In this document: piece after piece, positions 17,997-26,984 of the stretch | How the letters are laid out: every line of letters starts with the position of its first letter | Position numbering within the stretch: the stretch's first letter is position 1 | Assembly: GCA_002278855.1 (NCBI GenBank) | Contig: NCGG01000005.1 | Coordinates: forward strand, 1 to 64,000 | Origin: Sphingomonadales bacterium 28-55-16 | GTDB lineage: Bacteria > Pseudomonadota > Alphaproteobacteria > Sphingomonadales > Sphingomonadaceae | Direction: 5' to 3' | DNA length: 64,000 bases | Notes under the pieces: model-generated | Told to the model about the DNA's origin: nothing | What the model saw: the letters and a program-made list of their open reading frames with translations, nothing else | Databases searched by the model: none | Made by a program: the position numbers and the translations under genes

Positions 17997-19316
17997 TTAC
18001 TTCGCCGCGGACTGATGCTGCAACATCATCCCTTTTGCATGCCGCCGCTGGAAACCCTTCCATAAGGTAACGCCCGCGCCACCCGGACTATATGCACCCC
18101 ATGCTGTCCCGGCAGGCGCATTCCATTCACCGGCATCCGAATCTTCGACAGCCACGTTCAAATACGCAGCCTTGCTGGCGTCCTTTTGTAAATGCACCGC
18201 CAAAAACGCGGTGATGAAATGTAGGTTGATCGCGTTAATTCTGTCTTGCCGCCAGATCGGGTCTTCAAACCAGTCCATGTCCCAAACCGTACCACGCATT
18301 TCACGCGGCGCAGGGTTAAGCGCAATCGAATGGCCGGCCTGCTTATAGGTCAGCAGAGTGCGGTCACTGTTTATAGCGCCACCAAAGACCGCCAGCGCGC
18401 CCGTTGTATAGTTGACAGTCGCGTCGCTATCGCCCTGAATCAGAAGCAAAGGCGCGGTTAGCGCCGCAAGTCCATCTGCGCCCCATGCGCTGCTTGGCGC
18501 GCCGCCAGCAGGTGCCAATGCCACAATGGCCCTGACGCCCGCCAATTTAACAGCGTCCGCTTCTGCACCGCCCCGCGCGGATGTCTTTAACGCCCCGCCT
18601 GCGACCAGCCCCATATTCGGTCCCAGCGGGTCAAGCGTTGCCCCGCCTGCGGTCAGCACGCCATAGCCGCCCTGCGAATAGCCGATGAGCGCGACATTAT
18701 CCGCGTCGATCAATTCCCCCAAGCTGTCCCGCAGCTGACCGGCCACAAAAACGATGTCCCGCGGTCGGTTGAAATTCGGTGCGGCGCGGATGCTGGGCGA
18801 CACGACATAGGGATTGGGATCGTTGTGATGAATGGCCGCAACGACATAGCCTTTGGATGCCAAATTTTCGGTCAACCAGGTCATGACCGCGGGATTGTTG
18901 CTATAGCCGTGGCTTATGATCACCAAAGGATGCTGGCTTCCCGCTGCCTTCGCGCCGCTAACCGCAATACCCTTTTGCGTGAAATTTACCGGCGGGAATG
19001 GTGGCTCGGCCCACAGGCTTCCGCGATAGATAACGGGCTTTGCGCCGTTTTTGACGGTTGCGGGGTACCAAATGTCCACCCGCAAACTGCGATCAATACG
19101 GGGCATGTCGGTGCCGCTGGATTCCCCCTTTTCGACATCCGGCTGCCCCTGATGCGTTAACATGATCGACCGAAAGCCAATGTCATAGGTGCCCAACGCA
19201 GCGAGTTCGGGGGCATCAATTCCGGGGATACTGGGTACGTCCAGAACCTGGGGCGCGCGCGCCAGCACAGGCGCAGTCAGCATGGCCAAAAATGGAACTA
19301 CAAAGCATCGTATCAT
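17997..19316 (-). CDS. Exported alpha/beta-hydrolase (PAF-acetylhydrolase / dienelactone hydrolase-like)
   Basis: A 439-residue protein from ATG 19316, which starts a clear signal peptide (MIRCFVVPFLAMLTAPVLARA) and overlaps the LysR stop as ATGA. The hydrolase core shows the oxyanion HG segment (VIISHGYSNN), the nucleophile elbow GYSQGG, an acid in QGDSDATV and the catalytic histidine in QAGHS. This points to a periplasmic esterase or lipase-like enzyme; the substrate is not evident. It is co-transcribed with the LysR gene and downstream of the betaine operon, so a role in freeing a betaine-containing ester is possible but unproven. The longer frame from 19430 lies within the LysR gene. Confidence 0.75.
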   Translation of the reverse strand: MIRCFVVPFLAMLTAPVLARAPQVLDVPSIPGIDAPELAALGTYDIGFRSIMLTHQGQPDVEKGESSGTDMPRIDRSLRVDIWYPATVKNGAKPVIYRGSLWAEPPFPPVNFTQKGIAVSGAKAAGSQHPLVIISHGYSNNPAVMTWLTENLASKGYVVAAIHHNDPNPYVVSPSIRAAPNFNRPRDIVFVAGQLRDSLGELIDADNVALIGYSQGGYGVLTAGGATLDPLGPNMGLVAGGALKTSARGGAEADAVKLAGVRAIVALAPAGGAPSSAWGADGLAALTAPLLLIQGDSDATVNYTTGALAVFGGAINSDRTLLTYKQAGHSIALNPAPREMRGTVWDMDWFEDPIWRQDRINAINLHFITAFLAVHLQKDASKAAYLNVAVEDSDAGEWNAPAGTAWGAYSPGGAGVTLWKGFQRRHAKGMMLQHQSAAK

Positions 19317-20302
19317 TTTATCATCTCCTCGCCTTCGGCGGACGTAGAGGGCCAAGCCAATTGCTGGGCCATCCATGGATATTCCGCAATAAGCGGTGGA
19401 AAGGTTTTTTCCTGTAAGACCTTCTGGCATAAGGTCGCTGTCAATTTGGGAATGTCGCCCAGCTCATCCATCCGCGCAACGACCTGAACCGCCCGCGAGA
19501 AACGGCCACGCGTCATTGGTTCGGCACGCAATGCGGGCAGTAGCTCGGGCACCGCCGCCAAACACACCGGCGTCGTGATTGCCCAACCCACACCTGCGGC
19601 CACCAAGGCCAATTGCTGATGCGAAGATTCCACCTCAACCATCTGTGGCAGCTTAAGCTTCATCCTGACAATTTGGCGCTCAATTTGTTGGCCGGTACCC
19701 GTGAGGCGGGAGAAACGGATGAACGGCAAAGACGATGGCATACCGAGGAGATCAAGCGGTTCCCGAACGTCTCTGGGGAACACGAGAATGAAGCTTTCCT
19801 CAAACACTGGGTGAAATTCTAAAGTGTCGCGATGTTCCAGGCTAAAACTTCCGGTCACCATCATGTCGATGTCCCGCGCCAGAAATTCACCCTGATGTTC
19901 CATGGAAATGCCGGACCGGATATTCCATTTATCTGCCCGCGGCCCGAGATTTTGCAAAATGGGCGCTGTGAGTTCATTCGCAAGGCTGAACGACATCGCA
20001 ACCGTGATACTCGAAATGGGCAAGTTTGCGCCTTGGCGGACCTCGTCATACACCAAACTTGCATGGGCGATCAGCTTCTGACCACGCGCAAACAGAGACT
20101 TTCCGCTGGCCGTTAAACCCAATGGGCGCATCGTGCGATCAAATAGCGATGCACCGATCCCGGTTTCCAGCCGAGCGATCGTTTGCGAAACTGCGGATTG
20201 AGTCACTTGCAGATGGGCAGCGCATTGCGACATGCCGCCAAGTTCCACGGTCATCACGAACACTTCCAGTGCGTGCAGATCATATTCCTGCGGCAGTTTC
20301 AT
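19313..20302 (-). CDS. LysR-family transcriptional regulator
   Basis: A 329-residue LysR protein. The N-terminal HTH reads FVMTVELGGMSQCAAHL then VTQSAVSQTIARLE, followed by the linker helix and a substrate-binding domain. It lies on the same strand as cluster B, 182 bases after the BCCT transporter gene, with its own leader containing a dyad, and its stop overlaps the start of the exported hydrolase. It may control the hydrolase, cluster B or both; the sequence alone does not decide. It differs in sequence from the LysR protein at 6329-7309. Confidence 0.85.
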   Translation of the reverse strand: MKLPQEYDLHALEVFVMTVELGGMSQCAAHLQVTQSAVSQTIARLETGIGASLFDRTMRPLGLTASGKSLFARGQKLIAHASLVYDEVRQGANLPISSITVAMSFSLANELTAPILQNLGPRADKWNIRSGISMEHQGEFLARDIDMMVTGSFSLEHRDTLEFHPVFEESFILVFPRDVREPLDLLGMPSSLPFIRFSRLTGTGQQIERQIVRMKLKLPQMVEVESSHQQLALVAAGVGWAITTPVCLAAVPELLPALRAEPMTRGRFSRAVQVVARMDELGDIPKLTATLCQKVLQEKTFPPLIAEYPWMAQQLAWPSTSAEGEEMIK

Positions 20303-20321
20303 TCAGCAGCCCCTCCAAGCG

Positions 20322-20355
20322 CTTAGGCATGGCCAATGACCAATATTACCTAAGC
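20322..20355. promoter_or_regulatory. Dyad in the leader of the LysR-hydrolase unit
   Basis: GCTTAGG (20322-20328) and CCTAAGC (20349-20355) form a perfect seven-base inverted repeat separated by 20 bases. It lies 20-53 bases upstream of the minus-strand LysR start (ATG at 20302), a common position for LysR autoregulation. The flanking 20356-20483 is AT-rich and holds no gene. Confidence 0.35.
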
Positions 20356-20483
20356 TAATGGCTATGCGCGACATTATGTAATAGTGCCATATATTTTCTA
20401 CATACGCGCATTATACTTTGGCAGCGTTGTATGCGTGCATCACTTTGCCGCGCTGGGCGCTCGCAAAAATGGCCGGCTCGCGT

Positions 20484-22067
20484 TTAGAGTTGTTGGCGCG
20501 CACCGGGATTGCGATGGAGAACCAGTAAGCCTTTTAGCGTGCCAATACACATGCCCAGCAAGATAAGAGCCAGTGGCAGGCCGGTGGCGATTGCGCCAGC
20601 TTGCAGCGAGGTCAGGCCCCCATTGAGCAACAGGACGATACCGATACCGCCAACCGCAACCAGCCATATGGTCTTTTGCTTAAGCAGGGTGTCTGTGCGT
20701 CCACCCGCTGTCATCGTATCGATGACCAGCGTGCCGGAATCCCAGCCTGTTATGAAAAAGATGAGGATCAGGCCAATTGCGACAAAGGACGTAAATTGCG
20801 CCCAAGGTAGCGCCCCGAGCAGCACAAATAACTGCGTATCCAGCGATGCTGTGATGAGGTCCGCGCCATTGCCTGAAACGATATACGCGATGCTGGCGTC
20901 GCCAAAAATGGTCAGCCACAATATGCCCAGCAAGCTTGGCAAAAGCACAGCCCCGGCAATGAATTCACGTACCGTCCGGCCCAATGAGATACGCGCCATG
21001 AACATGCCAACAAAGGGCGCCCAGCTTAACCACCATGCCCAATAATATACTGACCAGTCGTGATAAAAACCAGTGTCGGCGCGGCCAATGGGGTTGGACA
21101 GTGCAGGGAGCAGAATAAGATAGTTGTAAATGTTCGTCGCAAGGTTGCCGAGCAACTGAAATGTCGATCCGGTTATCAAGACAAATATCAGGAGCGCAAA
21201 GGCGACCCACATATTCACCTCACTTAAAATCCGGATGCCGCGGTCAATACCGCCCCGGATCGACAGAAAGGTGATAGCCGCCATCACAACGATGAGCGCC
21301 AAGATTGTAAGCGGCGAACTCGCGACGCCATAAAGATACGCAATCCCGGCCATCGCTTGCTGCGCGCCGAGCCCAAGCGACGTGGCCAGTCCAAAAATCG
21401 TAGCAAGCACGGCGAGCACTTCGATCACATCGCCCGTCCACCCCCAAACGGCCTTGCCGAACAAGGGGTAGAATGCCGAGCGCATCGACAAGGGCATGTT
21501 AAAATCAAAATTGAAAACCGCAAGTGCAAGGCCAGTTACAGCAAATATTGCCCAAGGGTGCAGCGCCCAATCAAAGATTGTCGCCGCCATCGCTAAGCCA
21601 CGGGCGGCGTCTGCGTTGGCAACTGCACCACCCAATGGTGCCGCCGGTCCACCCGCCATAGAGGATGTAAAATGCGCCACGGGCTCACCAACGCCATAGA
21701 AAACGAGCCCGATACCCATCCCTGCCCCAAACAGCATCGCGAACCACGACAATCGCGAATAATCGGGCACAGCACCTTTGCCACCCAATCGGATTTTTCC
21801 CAAAGGTGATAGCGCTACTACAACACAAAACAGCAACAGCAGGTTGCCCGACATCATGAAGAACCAGTCGAAATGCTGCACCGCGCCACCGCGCAATGCC
21901 GCGAACAGGTCCGCGGAAGCTTTCGGGGCGATCAGGCTGAACATGATCACAGCAAACGAAATGAATGCCGTCGGGAAAAAGACTGCAGGGTTGATGTGCA
22001 TCCCGCCCCAGTTGCGGTTAGACTGGCCGTAATTGCCGAGATCTATCGCCTTATCCCAATTTGCCAT
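20484..22067 (-). CDS. BCCT-family betaine/choline/carnitine transporter
   Basis: A 527-residue inner-membrane transporter with about 12 membrane segments. The BCCT signatures are present: GMGIGLVFYGVGEP in an early segment and the aromatic WWLSWAPFVGMFMARIS block that forms the trimethylammonium box. ATG 22067 is chosen because GGAGGA lies a few bases upstream; the longer frame from 22157 would run into soxG. It is the last gene of cluster B, 32 bases after soxG, which fits uptake of glycine betaine or a related quaternary amine. Long regulatory tails as in osmosensing BetP are absent, so catabolic uptake is more likely than osmoprotection. Confidence 0.9.
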   Translation of the reverse strand: MANWDKAIDLGNYGQSNRNWGGMHINPAVFFPTAFISFAVIMFSLIAPKASADLFAALRGGAVQHFDWFFMMSGNLLLLFCVVVALSPLGKIRLGGKGAVPDYSRLSWFAMLFGAGMGIGLVFYGVGEPVAHFTSSMAGGPAAPLGGAVANADAARGLAMAATIFDWALHPWAIFAVTGLALAVFNFDFNMPLSMRSAFYPLFGKAVWGWTGDVIEVLAVLATIFGLATSLGLGAQQAMAGIAYLYGVASSPLTILALIVVMAAITFLSIRGGIDRGIRILSEVNMWVAFALLIFVLITGSTFQLLGNLATNIYNYLILLPALSNPIGRADTGFYHDWSVYYWAWWLSWAPFVGMFMARISLGRTVREFIAGAVLLPSLLGILWLTIFGDASIAYIVSGNGADLITASLDTQLFVLLGALPWAQFTSFVAIGLILIFFITGWDSGTLVIDTMTAGGRTDTLLKQKTIWLVAVGGIGIVLLLNGGLTSLQAGAIATGLPLALILLGMCIGTLKGLLVLHRNPGARQQL

Positions 22068-22099
22068 CGCCCGCTCCTCCGACATGCTTCGCTGTTCGG

Positions 22100-22606
22100 T
22101 CAATGGCTGGCTGCGTTTGTTATCGCTATCCAAAACCATGCGCCAAAACTGCGCCACAGCTCAACATGGAAGCGGTCTTCAGCCTCGCGAATAATGATGA
22201 CTTCGACCGTTTCATATATTGTGCGCGTTGCCCGGCCGACCGCAAAATTGTCCAGATCGAGCGGGCATCCCGACATCAAAATTTCTGCTGCGCGCGGACC
22301 TTCTATGACCAGACATATCGATCGTTCGCTAACATCTGTGATAGCAACCGGTAGCCCGGAATCGGTCGGCACCGTGGCACCAGCTTCAGCGCGCAGATAC
22401 CATTCGTCCGGACCAAGACAGGCAATGCCTGCTTCGGACGCGCCGATATGCCTTGGCAACCTAACCTTTAACACAGTCTCCAAGTCCTCTGCGCGCCGCG
22501 CGCGAAGCGCAAAACGTTGCATAGGTCCGGCAAGACTGATGGTAACACCCGCGGCCACACATGGCGTTTCGGGCACAGGCTCGTACCGTATGAGGGCCTC
22601 AGACAT
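22100..22606 (-). CDS. soxG: Sarcosine oxidase gamma subunit (cluster B)
   Basis: A 168-residue SoxG protein starting at ATG 22606, which overlaps the soxA stop by eight bases; the longer frame from 22657 lies inside soxA. Landmarks are ACLGPDEWYLR in the middle, ITDVSERSICLVIEGPRA and the C-terminal WRSFGAWFWIA. It is clearer than the cluster A copy. It completes the tetrameric oxidase that turns sarcosine into glycine with 5,10-methylene-THF or formaldehyde. Confidence 0.9.
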   Translation of the reverse strand: MSEALIRYEPVPETPCVAAGVTISLAGPMQRFALRARRAEDLETVLKVRLPRHIGASEAGIACLGPDEWYLRAEAGATVPTDSGLPVAITDVSERSICLVIEGPRAAEILMSGCPLDLDNFAVGRATRTIYETVEVIIIREAEDRFHVELWRSFGAWFWIAITNAASH

Positions 22607-25460
22607 GCAGTCGTGCTCCTTCTGGGTCGTAAAAGACAAGGCCGCTGACTTTCGCAATATGCGTCTTCCCCGGCATGGGAATATGGAGCGTATCGCCCGT
22701 CATTTCATGTCCGCCAGCAACCAGCGCAAACGCAATCGAACGGCCAAGCGTTTCGCTCCAATAAGACGATGTGACATGGCCAATCATTGTCATTGGCACC
22801 GGCTGTTTGGGGTCAGCAACAATCTGCGCGCCTTCTTCCAAAACGACATTGGGATCATCGGTTAGCAGCCCGACCAACTGTTTACGCCCCGGCGCGACGA
22901 TGTCGGGACGCGCCATGGATCGCTTACCCACAAAATCAGGCTTTTTCTTACCCACTGCCCAATCGAGGCCGGCATCAAAGGGCGTGACGGTGCCGTCCGT
23001 ATCTTGCCCCACAATGATGAAACCTTTTTCAGCGCGCAAGACGTGCATCGCCTCGGTGCCGTAAGGCGTGATGTCATACTGCGCGCCTTGCGCCATCAAC
23101 CGCTCCCATACAGCACGCCCATAAGCCGTCGGCACATTGATTTCGAAGCCCAGTTCGCCCGTGAAACTTACCCGGAACAGGCGCGTTGGAATGCCACAAA
23201 TCATGCCCTCGCGGATCGCCATATGTGGAAAGGCTTCTGCCGACAGGTCAATGCCCTCGACAAGCGGCTCCAGCACTTTGCGCGCATTTGGACCTTGCAG
23301 CGCGATAACGGCATATTGCTCGGTCGTACTGGTCAGCCAAACATCAAGGTCGGGCCATTCTGTCTGGAGATAATCCTCCATCATATTCAGCACGCGCGCC
23401 GCGCCGCCGGTTGTCGTGGTCAGGTGAAAGCGGTCTGGTGCCAGTCGGGCTGAAACACCGTCGTCGGTAATAAAACCGTCCTCCTTCAACAACAGGCCAT
23501 AACGGCAACGCCCCGGCTCGAGCGCCTTCCACGGGTTGGTATACATGCGGTTGAGAAATTCGGCGGCATCGGGTCCGACGACTTCAATCTTACCCAGCGT
23601 CGAAGCGTCAAAAATGCCCACCGACGACCGTACAGCAACGCATTCGCGGTTCACGGCCGCGTGCATATCCTCACCTGATTTAGGGAAATAACGTGCTCTT
23701 CGCCACTGTGCGACCAGTTCAAATACTGCGCCGTGCGCGTCCGCCCAGCTATCGATATTGGTTGTCCGTGTTGGCTGGAACAATGCCCCCTTGGCATGTC
23801 CGGCCAATGCGCCAAATGTCTGCGGCGTATAAGGCGGACGAAAGCTGGTGAGCCCGATATCAGGGACAGGCTTATCCAGCGCGGAAGACGCAATCTGCAA
23901 ACCGTTGAGGTTCGATGTTTTGCCCTGATCGGTGGCCATCCCGTTGGTGGTGTATCGCTTGATATGCTCAATGGAGCGAAAGCCCTCGCGTACCGCAAGC
24001 TTGATGTCTTTTGCTGTCACATCATTCTGGAAATCGACAAAAGCCTTTATCCGGCTGTGATCCTTAGGCGTTGGCAATACGTCAATAACTGCGCCGTTGC
24101 CAAAGTCCCAATCGCCAGAACAGCCGCCAACGCAGCGGACATTTTCATTTGGCTGGTCGGGCACATACGCGCCAAGATCATCGCGCCATTTCAAGCTGCC
24201 CTTGCTGTGCGACCATAAATGCACGCTGGGCGTCCAGCCGCCCGCCATCAACACCGCATCACAATCGATGCGGCGGGCCAGATAGTCGTCATTGTTGCAT
24301 ATCTGCACTGCGCGGACACTGTGCCGGCCGGATACGCCCATGACGCTGTGGTTCAGGTGCACCGCGATACCTAGCCGGCCCGCCTCCTGCATCAGCGCGC
24401 TATCGACGCGTTCCCGCACATCAATAATCGCCGCAATTCCAACGCCCGCTTTGGCCAGTGCAAAGACATCATGCCAACCGCTGTCATGCGCGGCCATTAA
24501 TACCACTGCTTTACCGACCGCCACACCGTAACGGGTGGCGAAAATTTTGGCTGCAGAAGACAGCATCACACCAGGCGTATCATTGCCCTCGAACACCAGC
24601 GGTCGTTCGATCGCGCCTTGCGCAAGCACAACCTCGCCCGCCCTGATACGCCACAATTTCTCACGCGCTCCATCGCCCGGCTTGGGGAGGTGATCGGTCA
24701 ACCGCTGTACCGCACCGATGAAGTTGTCGTGATAATAGCCGAACGCCGTCGTGCGGGTCAGTATTGTCACATTCGGCGCATCGATCAGCGCCTTATGGCT
24801 GCGCTCTAACCATGGCCATAAGGCCGGGTCAGCCAGTGCGCCGCCGCCCAATTCATCCTGTTCATCGATCAAGATGATCCGCTTGTTCGTATCCATAGAA
24901 CCAAGCGCGGCGTCAATTCCGGCGGGTCCGGCGCCGACGATCAATAGGTCGCAATGGGCATAAGTTGATGCATAATGGTCGGGATCTTCAGCCGTAGGTG
25001 CATCACCAAGCCCTGCCATTTGGCGAATGGCAGGCTCGTAAACTTTATCCCAAAAGGAACGTGGCCACATAAAAGTTTTGTTGTAAAAACCTGCCGGAAA
25101 AAACATCCCCAGCCGGTCATTAATCGCCCCAAAATCGGCTTTCAGCGATGGCCAGCGATTTTGGCTCACCGCATTTAGTCCGGCATGTATTTCCACCCCA
25201 GTCGCCCGCAAATTGGGCGTAAAGCGGCCCGGCCCGCGATCTACCGAAACAAGGGCATTTGGCTCTTCACTGCCTGCCGCCAAAATGCCGCGCGGCCGGT
25301 GATATTTAAAGGATCGGCCAAACAGCATGACGCCATTTGCCAATAAGGCGGACGCTAAAGTGTCTCCCTCCAGGCCCTGATAGCTCGTACCATCAAAGCG
25401 GAATTGAACGGGCTGGTTCCGGTCAACACGTCCCCCGGTTTCAAGACGAAAGCCACTCAT
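22599..25460 (-). CDS. soxA: Sarcosine oxidase alpha subunit (cluster B)
   Basis: A 953-residue SoxA protein, close to the usual length. In order: an N-terminal ferredoxin-like fold (GRSFKYHRPRGI), the NAD site LLIVGAGPAGIDAA, a second Rossmann segment, GGCSGDW in the central region, and a C-terminal aminomethyltransferase domain that binds tetrahydrofolate. Its start overlaps soxD as ATGA. With soxB, soxD and soxG it forms the heterotetrameric oxidase; the Rieske and dimethylglycine-dehydrogenase genes upstream supply sarcosine. Confidence 0.93.
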   Translation of the reverse strand: MSGFRLETGGRVDRNQPVQFRFDGTSYQGLEGDTLASALLANGVMLFGRSFKYHRPRGILAAGSEEPNALVSVDRGPGRFTPNLRATGVEIHAGLNAVSQNRWPSLKADFGAINDRLGMFFPAGFYNKTFMWPRSFWDKVYEPAIRQMAGLGDAPTAEDPDHYASTYAHCDLLIVGAGPAGIDAALGSMDTNKRIILIDEQDELGGGALADPALWPWLERSHKALIDAPNVTILTRTTAFGYYHDNFIGAVQRLTDHLPKPGDGAREKLWRIRAGEVVLAQGAIERPLVFEGNDTPGVMLSSAAKIFATRYGVAVGKAVVLMAAHDSGWHDVFALAKAGVGIAAIIDVRERVDSALMQEAGRLGIAVHLNHSVMGVSGRHSVRAVQICNNDDYLARRIDCDAVLMAGGWTPSVHLWSHSKGSLKWRDDLGAYVPDQPNENVRCVGGCSGDWDFGNGAVIDVLPTPKDHSRIKAFVDFQNDVTAKDIKLAVREGFRSIEHIKRYTTNGMATDQGKTSNLNGLQIASSALDKPVPDIGLTSFRPPYTPQTFGALAGHAKGALFQPTRTTNIDSWADAHGAVFELVAQWRRARYFPKSGEDMHAAVNRECVAVRSSVGIFDASTLGKIEVVGPDAAEFLNRMYTNPWKALEPGRCRYGLLLKEDGFITDDGVSARLAPDRFHLTTTTGGAARVLNMMEDYLQTEWPDLDVWLTSTTEQYAVIALQGPNARKVLEPLVEGIDLSAEAFPHMAIREGMICGIPTRLFRVSFTGELGFEINVPTAYGRAVWERLMAQGAQYDITPYGTEAMHVLRAEKGFIIVGQDTDGTVTPFDAGLDWAVGKKKPDFVGKRSMARPDIVAPGRKQLVGLLTDDPNVVLEEGAQIVADPKQPVPMTMIGHVTSSYWSETLGRSIAFALVAGGHEMTGDTLHIPMPGKTHIAKVSGLVFYDPEGARLHV

Positions 25461-25729
25461 CGGCGCGGCTCCCCGGCTTTATATGTTGTTTCAAATTTAT
25501 CGGTCACTGTGTCACGCACCGCGTTAAAGAACCGTCCGCAACCATGCACATGCCGCCAGCGCTCATGGTGCCGCCCGCGCGGGTTTGCGCGGATGAACAG
25601 ATAGGTCTCCCAATCCGCATCGCTTTCACCGGACGGGTCGATGGGGCGCGCGATATGCGCCTGTCCAGCATTGGCAAATTCGATTTCGGGACGCTTTTCG
25701 TCACAATAAGGGCAATGGATCAGTATCAT
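25457..25729 (-). CDS. soxD: Sarcosine oxidase delta subunit (cluster B)
   Basis: A 90-residue SoxD protein from ATG 25729; the longer frame from 25765 overlaps soxB and is not needed. Zinc ligands are supplied by HCPYC at the N-terminus and HVHGC towards the C-terminus, and WETYLFIRANPRG is a conserved block. It starts one base after the soxB stop and overlaps soxA by four bases. Confidence 0.92.
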   Translation of the reverse strand: MILIHCPYCDEKRPEIEFANAGQAHIARPIDPSGESDADWETYLFIRANPRGRHHERWRHVHGCGRFFNAVRDTVTDKFETTYKAGEPRR

Positions 25730-25730
25730 A

Positions 25731-26984
25731 TCAGTGCGCCACTGCTGCTGCGGCCGCTTCATCAATCAACCGGCCATTACGAAAACGGTCGAGATTGAAC
25801 GGGGCATTGATTTTGTGCGGTTCGTCTTTGGCCATGGTATAGGCCAGCAAATCTCCTGCGCCCGGCGTTGCCTTGAACCCGCCCGTGCCCCAACCGCAAT
25901 TGACGTACAGCCCCTTGACCGGCGTCTTGCCCAATATCGGCGAGCGATCGGGTGTCACATCGACGATGCCGCCCCATGTTCTTAGCATTCGCATTCGTCG
26001 GTAAATCGGGAAAATTTCGCAAATCGCAGCCAGCGTATGTTCAACAATATGCAGCGCCCCGCGTTGCGAATAACTCACATATTGGTCGGTTCCAGCGCCG
26101 ATCACCAATTCGCCCTTGTCCGATTGGCTCATATACGCGTGGACGGTGTTTGACATCACGACGCATGGGAAAGTCGGCTTAATGGGTTCGGAAACCAGCG
26201 CCTGTAATGGATAGCTCTCGAGCGGGAAGTCGAGGCCGGCCATCTGCATGATAATGGACGTGTTGCCCGCCGCCGAAACGCCAACACGCTTTGAGGCGAT
26301 GTAGCCCCGCGTGGTTTCTACACCTTCTACCGCGCCATCGGCGCCGCGGCGGATGCCCGTGACAGCGCAGTTTTGAATGATATCTACACCCAAAGCCGCC
26401 GCCGCACGGGCATATCCCCAAGCGACCGAGTCATGACGCGCCGTGCCGCCACGCCGTTGCAGCGCCGCTCCCAAGACGGGATGCCGCGCATCTGGTGCAA
26501 TATTCAAAGGCGGGCAATAGGCCTTGGCCTGTTCGGGTGTGAGCCATTCATTATCGACACCATTCAGCCGGTTGGCGTTGATATGGCGCTGAAGGCTTTG
26601 CACATCATGCACATTATGCGCGAGCATCATGACGCCGCGCTTCGAATACATGATGTTGTAATTGAGTTCCTGGCTGAGGCCATCCCACAACTTGACCGCG
26701 TGATCATAAAGATGCGCGCTTTCGTCATAGAGATAGTTGGAGCGGATGATTGTGGTGTTGCGTCCGGTATTACCGCCACCGATCCAGCCCTTTTCAAGCA
26801 CCGCAACATTGGTAATCCCGTATTTCTTCGCGAGATAATATGCCGCGCCAAGACCATGCCCACCACCGCCGACGATGATCGCATCATAAGCGGGTTTAGG
26901 GGCGGCGTCGGGCCATTGTTCCGGCCAATCCTGATGCCCGCTTAACGCTTTGGCAAAAAGGCTGAATGCGCTGAAGCGGGTCAT
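25731..26984 (-). CDS. soxB: Sarcosine oxidase beta subunit (cluster B)
   Basis: A 417-residue SoxB protein. The FAD motif AIIVGGGGHGLGAAYYLA begins near residue 35, GGGNTGRNTTI follows and His184 in RRGGTARHDSVAWGYARA is the likely covalent FMN attachment site. It catalyses oxidation of the sarcosine methyl group. The start overlaps the Rieske gene by four bases, tying the two demethylation steps together. The cluster A beta subunit has the same spacing up to His184 but many substitutions elsewhere, so the two are clear paralogues. Confidence 0.93.
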   Translation of the reverse strand: MTRFSAFSLFAKALSGHQDWPEQWPDAAPKPAYDAIIVGGGGHGLGAAYYLAKKYGITNVAVLEKGWIGGGNTGRNTTIIRSNYLYDESAHLYDHAVKLWDGLSQELNYNIMYSKRGVMMLAHNVHDVQSLQRHINANRLNGVDNEWLTPEQAKAYCPPLNIAPDARHPVLGAALQRRGGTARHDSVAWGYARAAAALGVDIIQNCAVTGIRRGADGAVEGVETTRGYIASKRVGVSAAGNTSIIMQMAGLDFPLESYPLQALVSEPIKPTFPCVVMSNTVHAYMSQSDKGELVIGAGTDQYVSYSQRGALHIVEHTLAAICEIFPIYRRMRMLRTWGGIVDVTPDRSPILGKTPVKGLYVNCGWGTGGFKATPGAGDLLAYTMAKDEPHKINAPFNLDRFRNGRLIDEAAAAAVAH

